Source of the DNA: an uncultured Akkermansia sp.
Lineage (GTDB): Bacteria; Verrucomicrobiota; Verrucomicrobiia; Verrucomicrobiales; Akkermansiaceae
DNA: 11,936 bases
Direction: 5' to 3'
NCBI GenBank assembly: GCA_947585525.1
Contig: CANPXA010000034.1
Span: forward strand, 1-11,936
Shown: piece after piece, positions 1 through 7,709 of the stretch
Numbering within the stretch: position 1 is the stretch's first letter
Layout of the letters: the number at the start of each line of letters is the position of its first letter
Translations under genes and position numbers: made by a program
Notes under the pieces: generated by a model
What the model saw: only the letters and a program-made list of their open reading frames with translations
What the model was told of the DNA's origin: nothing
Database searches by the model: none

Positions 1-1669
1 GTTCAGGGGTAGCTTGTTGCTCGACGGGTGGCAAGGGCGGGATCCTGAGTCGGAGCATGGCCTTCATGGTATCGGCGAGATCGAGCACAAGGTTGTGCCA
101 TTCCACCATGCGGGCAAAATTCAGGTAATTTGCGGAACACCATTTGCGCAGAGCATTGCGCCGGAGTTTCCCTCCGATCTCGGTCGTTTCTGCCGCTTCC
201 CTCCACAGTTGCAGCATACCTAGGAAATCGCTCTCTTCGTTGCGCCAGCGTGCATGTGCACTATCAGCCTTGGCTTCCCGATCGGTGGGACGCTCACGCG
301 GATCCATGATGCTCAAGCCTGCTACAAGGACGAGAATCTCGGGTTGCGCGGACTCGCGTTTGGCTTCCAGAAGCATACGTCCGAGGCGCGGGTCGAGGGG
401 GAGTTTGGCAAGGTTGCTTCCAACGGGAGTGAGTCGTCTGGATCGTCCGTCCATGGCGCCGATTTCACGCAAAGTGCGATAGCCTTCACTGATGAGTCGC
501 GGGGAGGGCGGATCCGGCAAGGGAAATTCATCGAGGGGAGGTAGCCTTAAATCTGCCATGCGCAGGATGACCCCTGCCAGGGCACTGCGTCGTATCTCGG
601 GGTCGGTGTAAGGAACTCGCTGCTCCAGGTCTTCTTCTGTGTAAAGACGTACGCAGACACCCGGTGCGGTACGTCCGCATCGTCCGGCCCGCTGGCGGGC
701 TGAGGCTTGTGAAATCGACTCTATCTGGAGACTTTGGATTTGTCTGCCGGGGAGGTAGCGTGAGATGCGAACCAGACCGCTGTCGATGACATAGAGGATG
801 CCGGGGATGGTGAGAGAGGTTTCCGCCACGTTTGTGGCAAGCACGATGCGACGTCGGGCGGCAGAGGGGTGAAAGATGCTCTGTTGTTCGGAGAGACTGA
901 GACGGGCGTAGAGGGGAAGAAGGTCGGTGTGAGGGAGATTGAGCTTTCCTAAGGCATCCATGCAGTCACGTATCTCCCTTTCGCCGGGGAGAAAGATGAG
1001 GACATCGCCTTTTTCATCGTATTCCGTGAGCCACTGGAGGGCTCGTGTTACGCGGGCGGGGAGCTCCTCCCGGTCATCCAGAGGCGACATGTAATGGAAA
1101 TCCACAGGGAAACTGCGTCCCTGTGCGTGGATGATCGGTGCCCCCTTGAAAAAATTCGCGAAAGCGGTGGCATCCAGCGTGGCGGAGGAAATGATGAGAC
1201 GCAAGTCTCGTCGACGGGCGAGCAGGAGCTTCATGTAGCCGAGCAGGAAGTCAATATTGAGACTGCGTTCGTGTGCTTCGTCCAGAATGATGGTGTGGTA
1301 GGCTCGCAGATCCGGGTCATGGCGAGTCTCTGTCAGCAGGATACCATCCGTCATGAGCACGATGCGGGATTGTTCGTTCGTATGGTTGTCAAAGCGCACG
1401 TGATAGCCAACACTTTGTCCCACTGTGGGGTCGCCGAGTTCTTCTGCGAGTCGTCTCGCCACGGCAACTGCGGCGAGCCTGCGTGGTTGGGTGCAAGCCA
1501 CGATGCCGGGTGTTTCATCTCCGGCTACCTCCAGCGCTATTTTGGGAAGCTGCGTGGTCTTTCCGCTGCCCGTTTCGCCCACGACGATGATGACCCGATG
1601 CCGCCTCAGGGCGTCCGCTATTTCCGTGCGGCACCTGCATATCGGTAAATCCGGGTAGCTTAGATTCAT
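1..1669 (-). CDS. hrpA: HrpA-type DEAH-box ATP-dependent RNA helicase, 3' part cut off by window edge
   Basis: The reading frame starts at ATG 1669-1667 and runs open to the left edge, giving about 556 residues; E. coli HrpA is about 1300, so the C-terminal half is missing. Visible superfamily 2 helicase motifs are Walker A GETGSGKTTQ (about residues 31-40), DEAH at 130-133 within LDEAHERSLNIDFLLGY, SAT at 162-164, NVAETSLTIPG, and motif VI QRAGRCGR from residue 326. DEAHERSLNIDFLLGY points to HrpA rather than HrpB, and the N-terminal YPDLPICRCRTEI stretch matches the family start. HrpA proteins unwind RNA with ATP in the cytoplasm and are linked to mRNA processing and ribosome rescue. A purine-rich AGGAAAGAGAG directly abuts the ATG and may be the ribosome binding site. 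The upstream neighbour is the putrescine gene, 117 bases away, with no obvious functional link. Family call is secure; exact cellular role is inferred. Confidence 0.93.
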   Translation of the reverse strand, partial: MNLSYPDLPICRCRTEIADALRRHRVIIVVGETGSGKTTQLPKIALEVAGDETPGIVACTQPRRLAAVAVARRLAEELGDPTVGQSVGYHVRFDNHTNEQSRIVLMTDGILLTETRHDPDLRAYHTIILDEAHERSLNIDFLLGYMKLLLARRRDLRLIISSATLDATAFANFFKGAPIIHAQGRSFPVDFHYMSPLDDREELPARVTRALQWLTEYDEKGDVLIFLPGEREIRDCMDALGKLNLPHTDLLPLYARLSLSEQQSIFHPSAARRRIVLATNVAETSLTIPGILYVIDSGLVRISRYLPGRQIQSLQIESISQASARQRAGRCGRTAPGVCVRLYTEEDLEQRVPYTDPEIRRSALAGVILRMADLRLPPLDEFPLPDPPSPRLISEGYRTLREIGAMDGRSRRLTPVGSNLAKLPLDPRLGRMLLEAKRESAQPEILVLVAGLSIMDPRERPTDREAKADSAHARWRNEESDFLGMLQLWREAAETTEIGGKLRRNALRKWCSANYLNFARMVEWHNLVLDLADTMKAMLRLRIPPLPPVEQQATPE

Positions 1670-1726
1670 CTCTCTTTCCTCACGTTCGGTTTGATGGGCT
1701 CATCTCTATGCTATCACGGAGATGGA

Positions 1727-1752
1727 TGTTGTCATTCAGACAAATGACCACA
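1727..1752. repeat. Imperfect inverted repeat between aguB and hrpA
   Basis: Arms 1727-1736 and 1743-1752 pair at 9 of 10 positions around a 6-base loop (core gtcatt / aatgac is perfect). It lies in the 117-base gap after the aguB stop. No T-run follows it on either strand, so it is not a canonical intrinsic terminator. It could be an mRNA 3'-end hairpin or an operator, or chance. Confidence 0.3.
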
Positions 1753-1786
1753 CAGAGGGGTGTTTCCATGTGAGGAAGGGGGAGCA

Positions 1787-2641
<855 letters not shown>

Positions 2642-2979
2642 GCTTCAAGCATAACATAGCTGCTCTCCTCTGGCAAGTCTCACAAGTGCCATTTAGGAAT
2701 AAACGTTCCCGGGAAAAGCCGGCGGTAGAGAAAAACTCGTATTGTGCCAGCCCGTTGAATGTCACTTGGTTTTTGACCGTGAACCGTGACGACAGTCAGG
2801 GCTTTTCCTCTCGTTAGCGAACCGAAGACAAGGTAACAGCTTCAATGAACGCGACACAGGCGCTCAAAACAGCACCGGCGCGCGCTCTCGTCCACAGGGG
2901 AGTCGTCGCGGCGGGCACGGTGTGTTCAAATTCTGATGCTGAAGCTCGTACTCGACTCGCGGTTGGAGGGGCGCCGTGT
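2642..2979. other. Intergenic region between aguB and the Arg/Asp-rich secreted protein gene
   Basis: This 338-base gap holds the aguB promoter candidate at its low-coordinate end. I see no convincing conserved gene, RNA structure or strong terminator in the rest. A 39-codon minus-strand frame (2864-2983) touches the upstream gene by an ATGA junction, but its composition gives no support for coding. Confidence 0.5.
2648..2676 (-). promoter_or_regulatory. Candidate sigma70-like promoter for aguB, placed for a leaderless transcript
   Basis: On the minus strand the -35 box TTGCCA (2676-2671, 5 of 6 to consensus) is followed by exactly 17 bases and a -10 box TATGCT (2653-2648, 4 of 6). Only 6 bases (TGAAGC) separate the -10 box from the aguB ATG, so transcription would start at or next to the start codon. 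Motif-based inference only. Confidence 0.5.
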
Positions 2980-3255
2980 TCATCGGCGACGTGGGCGGTT
3001 GGAGTCGCCGGTGACGTTGCGGATCAAGCGACGCATATTGTCATCATCGCCATGACGTCGATCGCGGTCTCTGCGGTGTCGGTCACGGTCGCGGTGGTAG
3101 CGGGCATCGTCGCGTCGTTCTTCGCGGCGGCGCATTTCAGCGCGATGATCCCGGTCGCGGTCGTTGCCGATGGTCACTGTCACCGCCTGCGCCGCTTCCC
3201 AAGGGGTCATCAGAGCAGCCAACAATAGCATGATCACTTTCGATATTTTTCTCAT
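2980..3255 (-). CDS. Small secreted Arg/Asp-rich protein, function unknown
   Basis: This 91-residue protein begins with a clear signal peptide: basic n-region MRKISK, a hydrophobic core around residues 7-18, and an AQA site suggesting cleavage after residue 24. The mature part opens with VTVTIG and then becomes extremely charged: residues 31-70 are almost wholly Arg, Asp, His and Glu, with repeated RDRD/HRDRDR units. A short tail (RRLIRNVTGDSNRPRRR) follows. I recognise no domain. The alternating charges could suggest an extended periplasmic or envelope-associated protein binding nucleic acid, metal or polysaccharide, but the sequence does not decide this. A GAGGAG lies 13 bases before the ATG, somewhat far for a ribosome binding site, and a TATAAA lies 3 bases before it. 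The opposite strand also has a long open frame here, a side effect of the repetitive codons. The signal peptide is the main reason to believe the gene. Confidence 0.6.
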   Translation of the reverse strand: MRKISKVIMLLLAALMTPWEAAQAVTVTIGNDRDRDHRAEMRRREERRDDARYHRDRDRHRRDRDRRHGDDDNMRRLIRNVTGDSNRPRRR

Positions 3256-3407
3256 GCTTTTATAGACACTCCTCTCCCCGCGTTCCCCTCAAAATCAGGT
3301 AGGAAAGAGGAACATACCCGTTGCTCCTTCACGGATAACGATTGGGGGAATTTGCGTGCTACGACTATCTTGGCGGAGCGGAATTTTGAAAAAATGGATG
3401 TAACGGA

Positions 3408-3426
3408 ACGGTTAAAACTCAACCGT
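3408..3426 (-). terminator. Possible weak terminator or hairpin downstream of mmdB
   Basis: A perfect 6-base inverted repeat (acggtt 3408-3413, aaccgt 3421-3426) encloses a 7-base loop, about 80 bases past the mmdB stop. On the minus strand a run of six T follows, but only after about 12 bases, so it is not a canonical rho-independent terminator. Confidence 0.25.
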
Positions 3427-3506
3427 AGCGGGACGTGTTCTCCCCGCAATTCCCAACCGGTGTCCCCCAGTGGTTGCTCGGGAGACGGGACACGGGAGCG
3501 AGTTTT

Positions 3507-4928
3507 TTAGTGTCCGCTGAGGGTGGTGATGTAGTAGCCGGCGATAACAGCCGTGCCGATGACGCCCGCCACATTCGGACCCATGGCGTGCATGAGCAGG
3601 AAGTTGGTGCGGTCGGCCTGTTGTCCGACGGTGTGGGAGACGCGTGCAGCCATGGGAACGGCGGAAACGCCGGCCGAGCCGATAAGCGGGTTGATGGGGT
3701 TCTTGCTCCAGCCGGGGATGAGGTTCATGAGTTGGGCGCAAAGGAGACCGCAAACGGTAGCGATAGCGAAGGCAACCACACCCAGAGCGATGATGAGCAG
3801 GGTTTCCCCTTGGAGGAAGCGGCCGCCCTGCATCGTGAGACCGACGGAGACGCCGAGCAGGATGGTTGTGATATTCATGAGCTCATTTTGGGCGCAGGAG
3901 ACGAGTCGTTCTGTAACCTTGCATTCGCGCAGGAAATTGCCGAGCATGAGCATGCCGAGCAGCGGCGCCGCATCCGGACAGATGAGGATGGTGACGATCG
4001 TGACCACGAAGCAGAAGAAGAGTTTCTCACCGCGCGAGACCTGGCGCAGGCTCTTCATCTTGATCTTACGCTGCTTCTCCGTGGTGAAGAGCTTCATGAA
4101 GGGAGGTTGGATGAGCGGCACGAGCGCCATGTAGGTGTAGGCTGCAACGGCGATGGCACCGAGGAGGTGGGGCGCCAGTTTGCTGGCGAGGAAGATGGAG
4201 GTGGGACCGTCAGCTCCGCCGATGATACCGATCGCAGAGGCCTCTCCCTTGGTGAAGCCTAAGGCCATGGCCGCGAGGAACGTGAAGGCGACGCCACCCT
4301 GGGCGGCCGCGCCGAGCAGCAGCGCTCTGGGAGAGGCGAGAAGAGGGCCAAAATCTGTGAGCGCGCCGACACCCATGAAGATCAGCGCCGGGAAAATTTC
4401 GCACTTGATGCCCTGTCCGAGGAAGTCGAAGAGTCCGGAGTTAAAGCCGATGATCATGAACTTCTGCGGGGTCTGTCCGGTCACCTTCACCGCGCCTTTC
4501 ACGGGCTTGCCTTGGGAGTCCACGAGCGGTTCGACCTGCATGGGTTCCGCCATAGCGGCTTCGTATTTGGCTTTTTCTTCCGGGGATAGGGCGGAAGTAT
4601 CCTGCATGGAGGGAGAGGAATCCTTGTAGGGCGCGACCGTCCCGGAGATGAAACCGACATCCTTGATGACGCCGGTTTGGACGGTATTCTTGTCCGAGAT
4701 GGAGACGACCTGGCGTTGAGCCTGGGTGATGACCATGCCGTTATCCGGGATATTGGCGATGAGCGCGCCGAAGGCGATGGGGACGAGCAAGAGGGGCTCG
4801 AACTTCATGACCACGCCGAAAAAGAGCAGCACGAGAACCACGCCCCACATGATGTACATCTGGTACGTCATGGAAAAGATGCCCATCCCGGATATAAAAT
4901 CGCTGAATGATTGAAGGAGTTCCTGCAT
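3507..4928 (-). CDS. mmdB: Na+-translocating decarboxylase beta subunit (sodium pump)
   Basis: This 473-residue integral membrane protein is the sodium-pumping, decarboxylating subunit. It takes carboxybiotin from the carrier MmdC, releases CO2 and exports Na+. Functional residues of the OadB/MmdB/GcdB family are present: D240 in GGADGPTSIF, Y266, and N413, G417, S422 and R429 in NPLIGSAGVSAVPMAARVSH; these align with D203, Y229, N373, G377, S382 and R389 of Klebsiella OadB. Also typical are MGVGALTDFGPLLASP (185-200) and MGPNVAGVIGTAVIAG near the C-terminus. The protein is longer than the usual 375-435 residues because of a hydrophilic stretch at about residues 65-155 between the first membrane segments. 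It is last in the operon, 69 bases after mmdC. No Shine-Dalgarno sequence precedes the ATG; the upstream bases are CTCACCCTCACCT. The beta subunit alone cannot tell substrate; the partner MmdA indicates methylmalonyl-CoA. Confidence 0.95.
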   Translation of the reverse strand: MQELLQSFSDFISGMGIFSMTYQMYIMWGVVLVLLFFGVVMKFEPLLLVPIAFGALIANIPDNGMVITQAQRQVVSISDKNTVQTGVIKDVGFISGTVAPYKDSSPSMQDTSALSPEEKAKYEAAMAEPMQVEPLVDSQGKPVKGAVKVTGQTPQKFMIIGFNSGLFDFLGQGIKCEIFPALIFMGVGALTDFGPLLASPRALLLGAAAQGGVAFTFLAAMALGFTKGEASAIGIIGGADGPTSIFLASKLAPHLLGAIAVAAYTYMALVPLIQPPFMKLFTTEKQRKIKMKSLRQVSRGEKLFFCFVVTIVTILICPDAAPLLGMLMLGNFLRECKVTERLVSCAQNELMNITTILLGVSVGLTMQGGRFLQGETLLIIALGVVAFAIATVCGLLCAQLMNLIPGWSKNPINPLIGSAGVSAVPMAARVSHTVGQQADRTNFLLMHAMGPNVAGVIGTAVIAGYYITTLSGH

Positions 4929-4997
4929 AGGTGAGGGTGAGATAAAAGGGGAACTGAAGGTCGTGTGACCATCAGCCCGGTAAACTGTAAGATTGAG

Positions 4998-5393
4998 TTA
5001 GCCGAGGTAGGCCAGCGCCTGACCTTCCGTCACGGTATCTCCGGGAGCCACGCAGAAAGAGCTCACGGTGCCGGCTTTGGGGGCGTAGATCACCGTGTTC
5101 ATCTTCATGGCCTCCAAGGTGAGGACCTGGTCCCCTTCCTTGACGACAGCGCCGGGTTGGACGTCCAGACTCACCACCTTTCCTGCCAGCGGGCTGGGGA
5201 TGGGGGTTCCGGAACCGGCGGGCGCGGCTGCAGGTGCGGGGGCAGCTGCGGGTGCGGGTGCTGCAACCGGCGCGGGAACTGCCACGGGGACCGGCGCTAC
5301 GGGAGCCGGTGCGGCGGTGGGAGCGCTGCCTCCCACGGTTTCAACGGTAACGTCAAAGGTCTGTCCGGCGACTGTTATACGGAGCTGTTTCAT
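4998..5393 (-). CDS. mmdC: Biotin carboxyl carrier subunit of Na+-translocating methylmalonyl-CoA decarboxylase
   Basis: This 131-residue protein shuttles the carboxyl group from the MmdA carboxyltransferase to the MmdB pump on a covalently bound biotin. It has three parts: a short beta-rich N-terminus (residues 1-20, MKQLRITVAGQTFDVTVETV), a flexible Pro/Ala linker (about 23-62), and a biotinyl domain (about 63-131) with the signature EAMKM at 94-98, so K97 is the biotinylated lysine. Gly residues GKV, PGAVVKEGD and PGDTVTEGQ are placed as in biotinyl/lipoyl hammerhead domains. Length matches gamma subunits of Veillonella and Propionigenium (about 120-135). The gene lies 59 bases after mmdD and 69 before mmdB. 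The sequence before the ATG (CACAATCATT) holds no Shine-Dalgarno match. The linker DNA is GC-rich and repetitive, prone to length variation. Biotinylation requires a biotin ligase encoded elsewhere. Confidence 0.95.
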   Translation of the reverse strand: MKQLRITVAGQTFDVTVETVGGSAPTAAPAPVAPVPVAVPAPVAAPAPAAAPAPAAAPAGSGTPIPSPLAGKVVSLDVQPGAVVKEGDQVLTLEAMKMNTVIYAPKAGTVSSFCVAPGDTVTEGQALAYLG

Positions 5394-5452
5394 AATGATT
5401 GTGCGTTGGTTTTAAGTTTGAAAATAATGAGAAGTTGTTGAGAGGGGGTGGG

Positions 5453-5899
5453 TCAGCCGTGCAGGGGGAGGTGTGAGTTCATGATGGAACTCCGCCCGCT
5501 CTGCGCGTAGGAGGAGCCCACGGGCTGGATGGAAAGGATGCGGGCATCGGAACCGACGGTATATTTGACGGCGGCGGCGATGGCGGCGACGAGCTCAGGG
5601 GTGATGAAGGCGGCGGCTGTATTGTAAATGCCGGCGGCGAGAGCGGCGATCTGCTGGGGTGAGGGTTCGCTCGTAGTCGGACTGCTCGCCGCGGCAGAGG
5701 AGGTCAGAGCGGCTTTCGCGGCTGCTTGTCTGGCGATGCGTTTGGCCTCCATCCGCACGGCCACAGAGCCGGAGATGGTGAGAATGATGCTCAGCAGTCC
5801 AAGGCAGCAGAAAACAACGAGCATACCGATGAACTGGTAGCTCACAGCCTCGGCGTCCAGATTGCCGATAGCAGCTAAGGGAAAGAAGGGTACGTGCAT
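5453..5899 (-). CDS. mmdD: OadG/MmdD-like small membrane subunit of the decarboxylase
   Basis: This 148-residue protein has one membrane helix at about residues 22-48, a basic stretch (RMEAKRIARQAAAK), a Ser/Ala/Pro/Thr linker (about 65-82), and a C-terminal segment (about 99-148). That segment has ITPELVAAIAAAVKYTVG, then IQPVGSSYAQSGR and IMNSH, which resembles the ends of OadG/MmdD and MmdE subunits. In this family the protein anchors and stabilises the complex, linking the soluble carboxyltransferase to the membrane pump. Its place, 27 bases after mmdA and 59 before mmdC, supports this role. Because the C-terminal MmdE-like segment is part of the same chain, no separate epsilon subunit seems needed; none is visible in the operon. 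The bases before the ATG are pyrimidine-rich (CATCCTTTCCCGACT) without a Shine-Dalgarno match. The gene symbol could equally be oadG. Confidence 0.83.
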   Translation of the reverse strand: MHVPFFPLAAIGNLDAEAVSYQFIGMLVVFCCLGLLSIILTISGSVAVRMEAKRIARQAAAKAALTSSAAASSPTTSEPSPQQIAALAAGIYNTAAAFITPELVAAIAAAVKYTVGSDARILSIQPVGSSYAQSGRSSIMNSHLPLHG

Positions 5900-5926
5900 A
5901 GTCGGGAAAGGATGGGGAAGAGAAAA

Positions 5927-7492
5927 TCAGAGAGGGATGTTGCCGTGCTTCTTGGCGGGACGCGTTTCGCGCTTGCTGAGGAGGGTCCGCAGGGTGAGCG
6001 CCACCTTGGCGCGCGTCTCCTTCGGGTTGATCACCTCCGTCACTTGGCCTACCTGGGCGGCGGCGTACGGGTTGTAGAAGGCTTCGGTGTACTCCTTGAG
6101 CAGCTCGGCGCGTCGAGCCTCGCGAGCCGTTTCATCCTCGATGCCCTTCAACTCGCGACCGTAGAGGATGGGGATAGCCCCCTGCGCTCCCATGACGGCT
6201 ATTTCAGCGCAAGGCCATGCGAACACGGCGTCCGCCCCGAGGTCCTTGCAGCACATGGCGATGTAGGCTCCGCCGTATGCTTTGCGGAGGATGACCGTGA
6301 TTTTGGGCACCGTGGCGGAGGAATAAGCGAAGATCATCTTGGCGCCGTGGCGGATGATACCGCCGCGCTCCTGCTGCTTGCCGGGAAGGAAGCCGGGGAC
6401 GTCCACGAGATTTACCACGGGGATGTTGAAGGAATCGCAGCAGCGGATGAAGCGCGCCGCCTTGTCTGATGCGTCAATATCCAGACACCCGGCTTTTACG
6501 GCAGGCTGGTTAGCGATGATTCCCACAACGACGCCACAGATGCGGGCGAAGCCAACGATCACGTTGCCGGCGAACTGCGCATGCACCTCCATGAAACTCC
6601 CCTCATCCACAAGATGGGCGATCACTTTCTGCATATCCAGCGGGGTGCTGTTGTCCCCGGGAATGATGTCATTCATGCCTTCGTCGTCCGCTATGTCGAG
6701 GGGCGTACCCAGGTCGTGCGGGGGCTCCTGTGTGTTGTTGGCAGGGAGGTAGGTCAGGAGACGTTTGGCGATGTTGATGGCATCCTCATCGCTTTGCGCG
6801 ACAAAATGCGCGTTTCCGGAGACCGAGGCGTGAACCGCGGCGCTGCCGATTTCCTCCATGGTGCATTGCTCAAAGGTTACCTGTTCAATGACCTTGGGAC
6901 CGGTGATGTACATGCCGGCGGCGCCGCCTTGTCGGATGATGATGAAATCCGTGAGAGCGGGGGAGTAAGCTGCGCCCCCTGCGCAAGGACCGAGAATGAG
7001 CGATATCTGCGGCACCACCCCGGACGCGGCGACGTTGTTGGAAAACACGTGCGCAAAGCCGGAGAGGGCCTCCACTCCCTCCTGTAAGCGCGCACCGCCG
7101 GAATCATTGATCTGGATGACAGGTATGCCGGCTTTGAGCGCGTACTGCTGCGCATCGCATATCTTCATGGCGTGCATGTAGCCGAGCGAGCCTCCCTGCG
7201 CCATGAAGTCGGCGGAAGATGCGGCAACCGGGTGGCCGTTGACAAGACCGACGCCGACCACGATACCCTCAGCGGGAATGTCTTTCTTGTCGAGACCGAA
7301 ATTGTGGCAGTGGTGGCGGGTGTGCATACCGAACTCGGTGAATGAGCCCGCATCAAAGAGAAAATCAAGTCGCTCCCGTGCGGTCTGATCACCGGCGGCG
7401 TGTCGTTTGTCAATCTTTTCCTGACCGCCGGAGAGCATGATTCTCTTGCGGCGCTCCTCAAGGTCATCCAGCAATTTTGCGTCGATAGCCAT
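5927..7492 (-). CDS. mmdA: Methylmalonyl-CoA decarboxylase alpha subunit (biotin-dependent carboxyltransferase)
   Basis: This 521-residue protein transfers the carboxyl group of (S)-methylmalonyl-CoA to biotin on MmdC, yielding propionyl-CoA. It is a two-domain crotonase-fold carboxyltransferase like the propionyl-CoA carboxylase beta chain. Visible signatures are INDSGGARLQEGVEAL (128-143) and GPCAGGAAYSPALTDF (168-183) in the N-terminal half, and DVPGFLPGKQQERGG (364-378), ILRKAYGGAYIAM (401-413) and WPCAEIAVMGAQGA (426-439) in the C-terminal half. The paired Gly-Gly oxyanion-hole segments are intact. Length fits MmdA (about 510); glutaconyl-CoA decarboxylase alpha is longer (about 590), and oxaloacetate decarboxylase alpha is an unrelated fold, so methylmalonyl-CoA is the best substrate call. 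A cytosolic propionyl-CoA carboxylase is less likely because the membrane pump is in the same operon. It is the first gene, behind a good promoter, and its ATG lacks a Shine-Dalgarno match (CCCACAAAGACT). Confidence 0.92.
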   Translation of the reverse strand: MAIDAKLLDDLEERRKRIMLSGGQEKIDKRHAAGDQTARERLDFLFDAGSFTEFGMHTRHHCHNFGLDKKDIPAEGIVVGVGLVNGHPVAASSADFMAQGGSLGYMHAMKICDAQQYALKAGIPVIQINDSGGARLQEGVEALSGFAHVFSNNVAASGVVPQISLILGPCAGGAAYSPALTDFIIIRQGGAAGMYITGPKVIEQVTFEQCTMEEIGSAAVHASVSGNAHFVAQSDEDAINIAKRLLTYLPANNTQEPPHDLGTPLDIADDEGMNDIIPGDNSTPLDMQKVIAHLVDEGSFMEVHAQFAGNVIVGFARICGVVVGIIANQPAVKAGCLDIDASDKAARFIRCCDSFNIPVVNLVDVPGFLPGKQQERGGIIRHGAKMIFAYSSATVPKITVILRKAYGGAYIAMCCKDLGADAVFAWPCAEIAVMGAQGAIPILYGRELKGIEDETAREARRAELLKEYTEAFYNPYAAAQVGQVTEVINPKETRAKVALTLRTLLSKRETRPAKKHGNIPL

Positions 7493-7566
7493 AGTCTTTG
7501 TGGGATCTGTCAGCTCGTGGAAAATGGTCGCTTCTCACTTTCCCTAAACCTCCATCAAGCTGGCGG

Positions 7567-7595
7567 ATTCTACCACGTTATGCCCCCCGTGAAAA
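7567..7595 (-). promoter_or_regulatory. Candidate sigma70-like promoter of the mmdADCB operon
   Basis: On the minus strand TTTTCA (7595-7590, 4 of 6 to the -35 consensus), a 17-base spacer and TAGAAT (7572-7567, 5 of 6 to the -10) form a good element, with TGG directly before the -10 as in extended -10 promoters. Transcription would start near 7560, leaving a leader of roughly 65-70 bases before mmdA. A GGAGG in that leader is too far from the mmdA ATG to serve it. Confidence 0.55.
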
Positions 7596-7597
7596 GC

Positions 7598-7635
7598 AAA
7601 AAATCTGCTAGCGCGCCCAAAAGATCGGGTTCGCT
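7598..7635 (-). terminator. Weak candidate terminator for the M20-ABC transcription unit
   Basis: On the minus strand a hairpin with a broken 7-pair stem (agcg + ccc against ggg + cgct, 7610-7635, with a 2x2 internal mismatch and an 8-base loop) is followed after 6 bases by six T (7603-7598). It sits between the last gene of the upstream unit and the mmd promoter, where a terminator is expected, but the stem is weak. Confidence 0.25.
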
Positions 7636-7709
7636 TGATGGGAGGCGAGACAGTAAAAAGGCTGACACGAACGGTATGAACCCCCAGATGCGACAACAGA
7701 GCCTGAAAT

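Noticed and set aside
2642..2660. Five-codon frame overlapping the aguB start on the minus strand as a possible leader peptide.
   Set aside because: If the aguB transcript is leaderless the frame would not be transcribed, and such tiny frames are common by chance.
2706..2715. Perfect 10-base palindrome ttcccgggaa upstream of the aguB promoter.
   Set aside because: About a dozen such palindromes are expected by chance in a window this size, and there is no second copy to suggest an operator.
2845..3228. Plus-strand frame of 127 codons with a hydrophobic Val/Ala-rich stretch resembling membrane helices.
   Set aside because: The Val/Ala runs are the complement of the Arg/Asp codon repeats; the minus-strand frame has a proper signal peptide instead.
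3252..3449. A 65-codon minus-strand frame ending in an ATGA overlap with the Arg/Asp-rich gene.
   Set aside because: It starts at TTG without a ribosome binding site, spans the mmdB downstream hairpin and has no recognisable feature; the ATGA junction alone is expected often by chance.
3435..4262. A long plus-strand frame opposite mmdB, very rich in Asp, Glu and Gly.
   Set aside because: Composition is typical of an antisense shadow, and mmdB on the minus strand carries all functional residues of its family.
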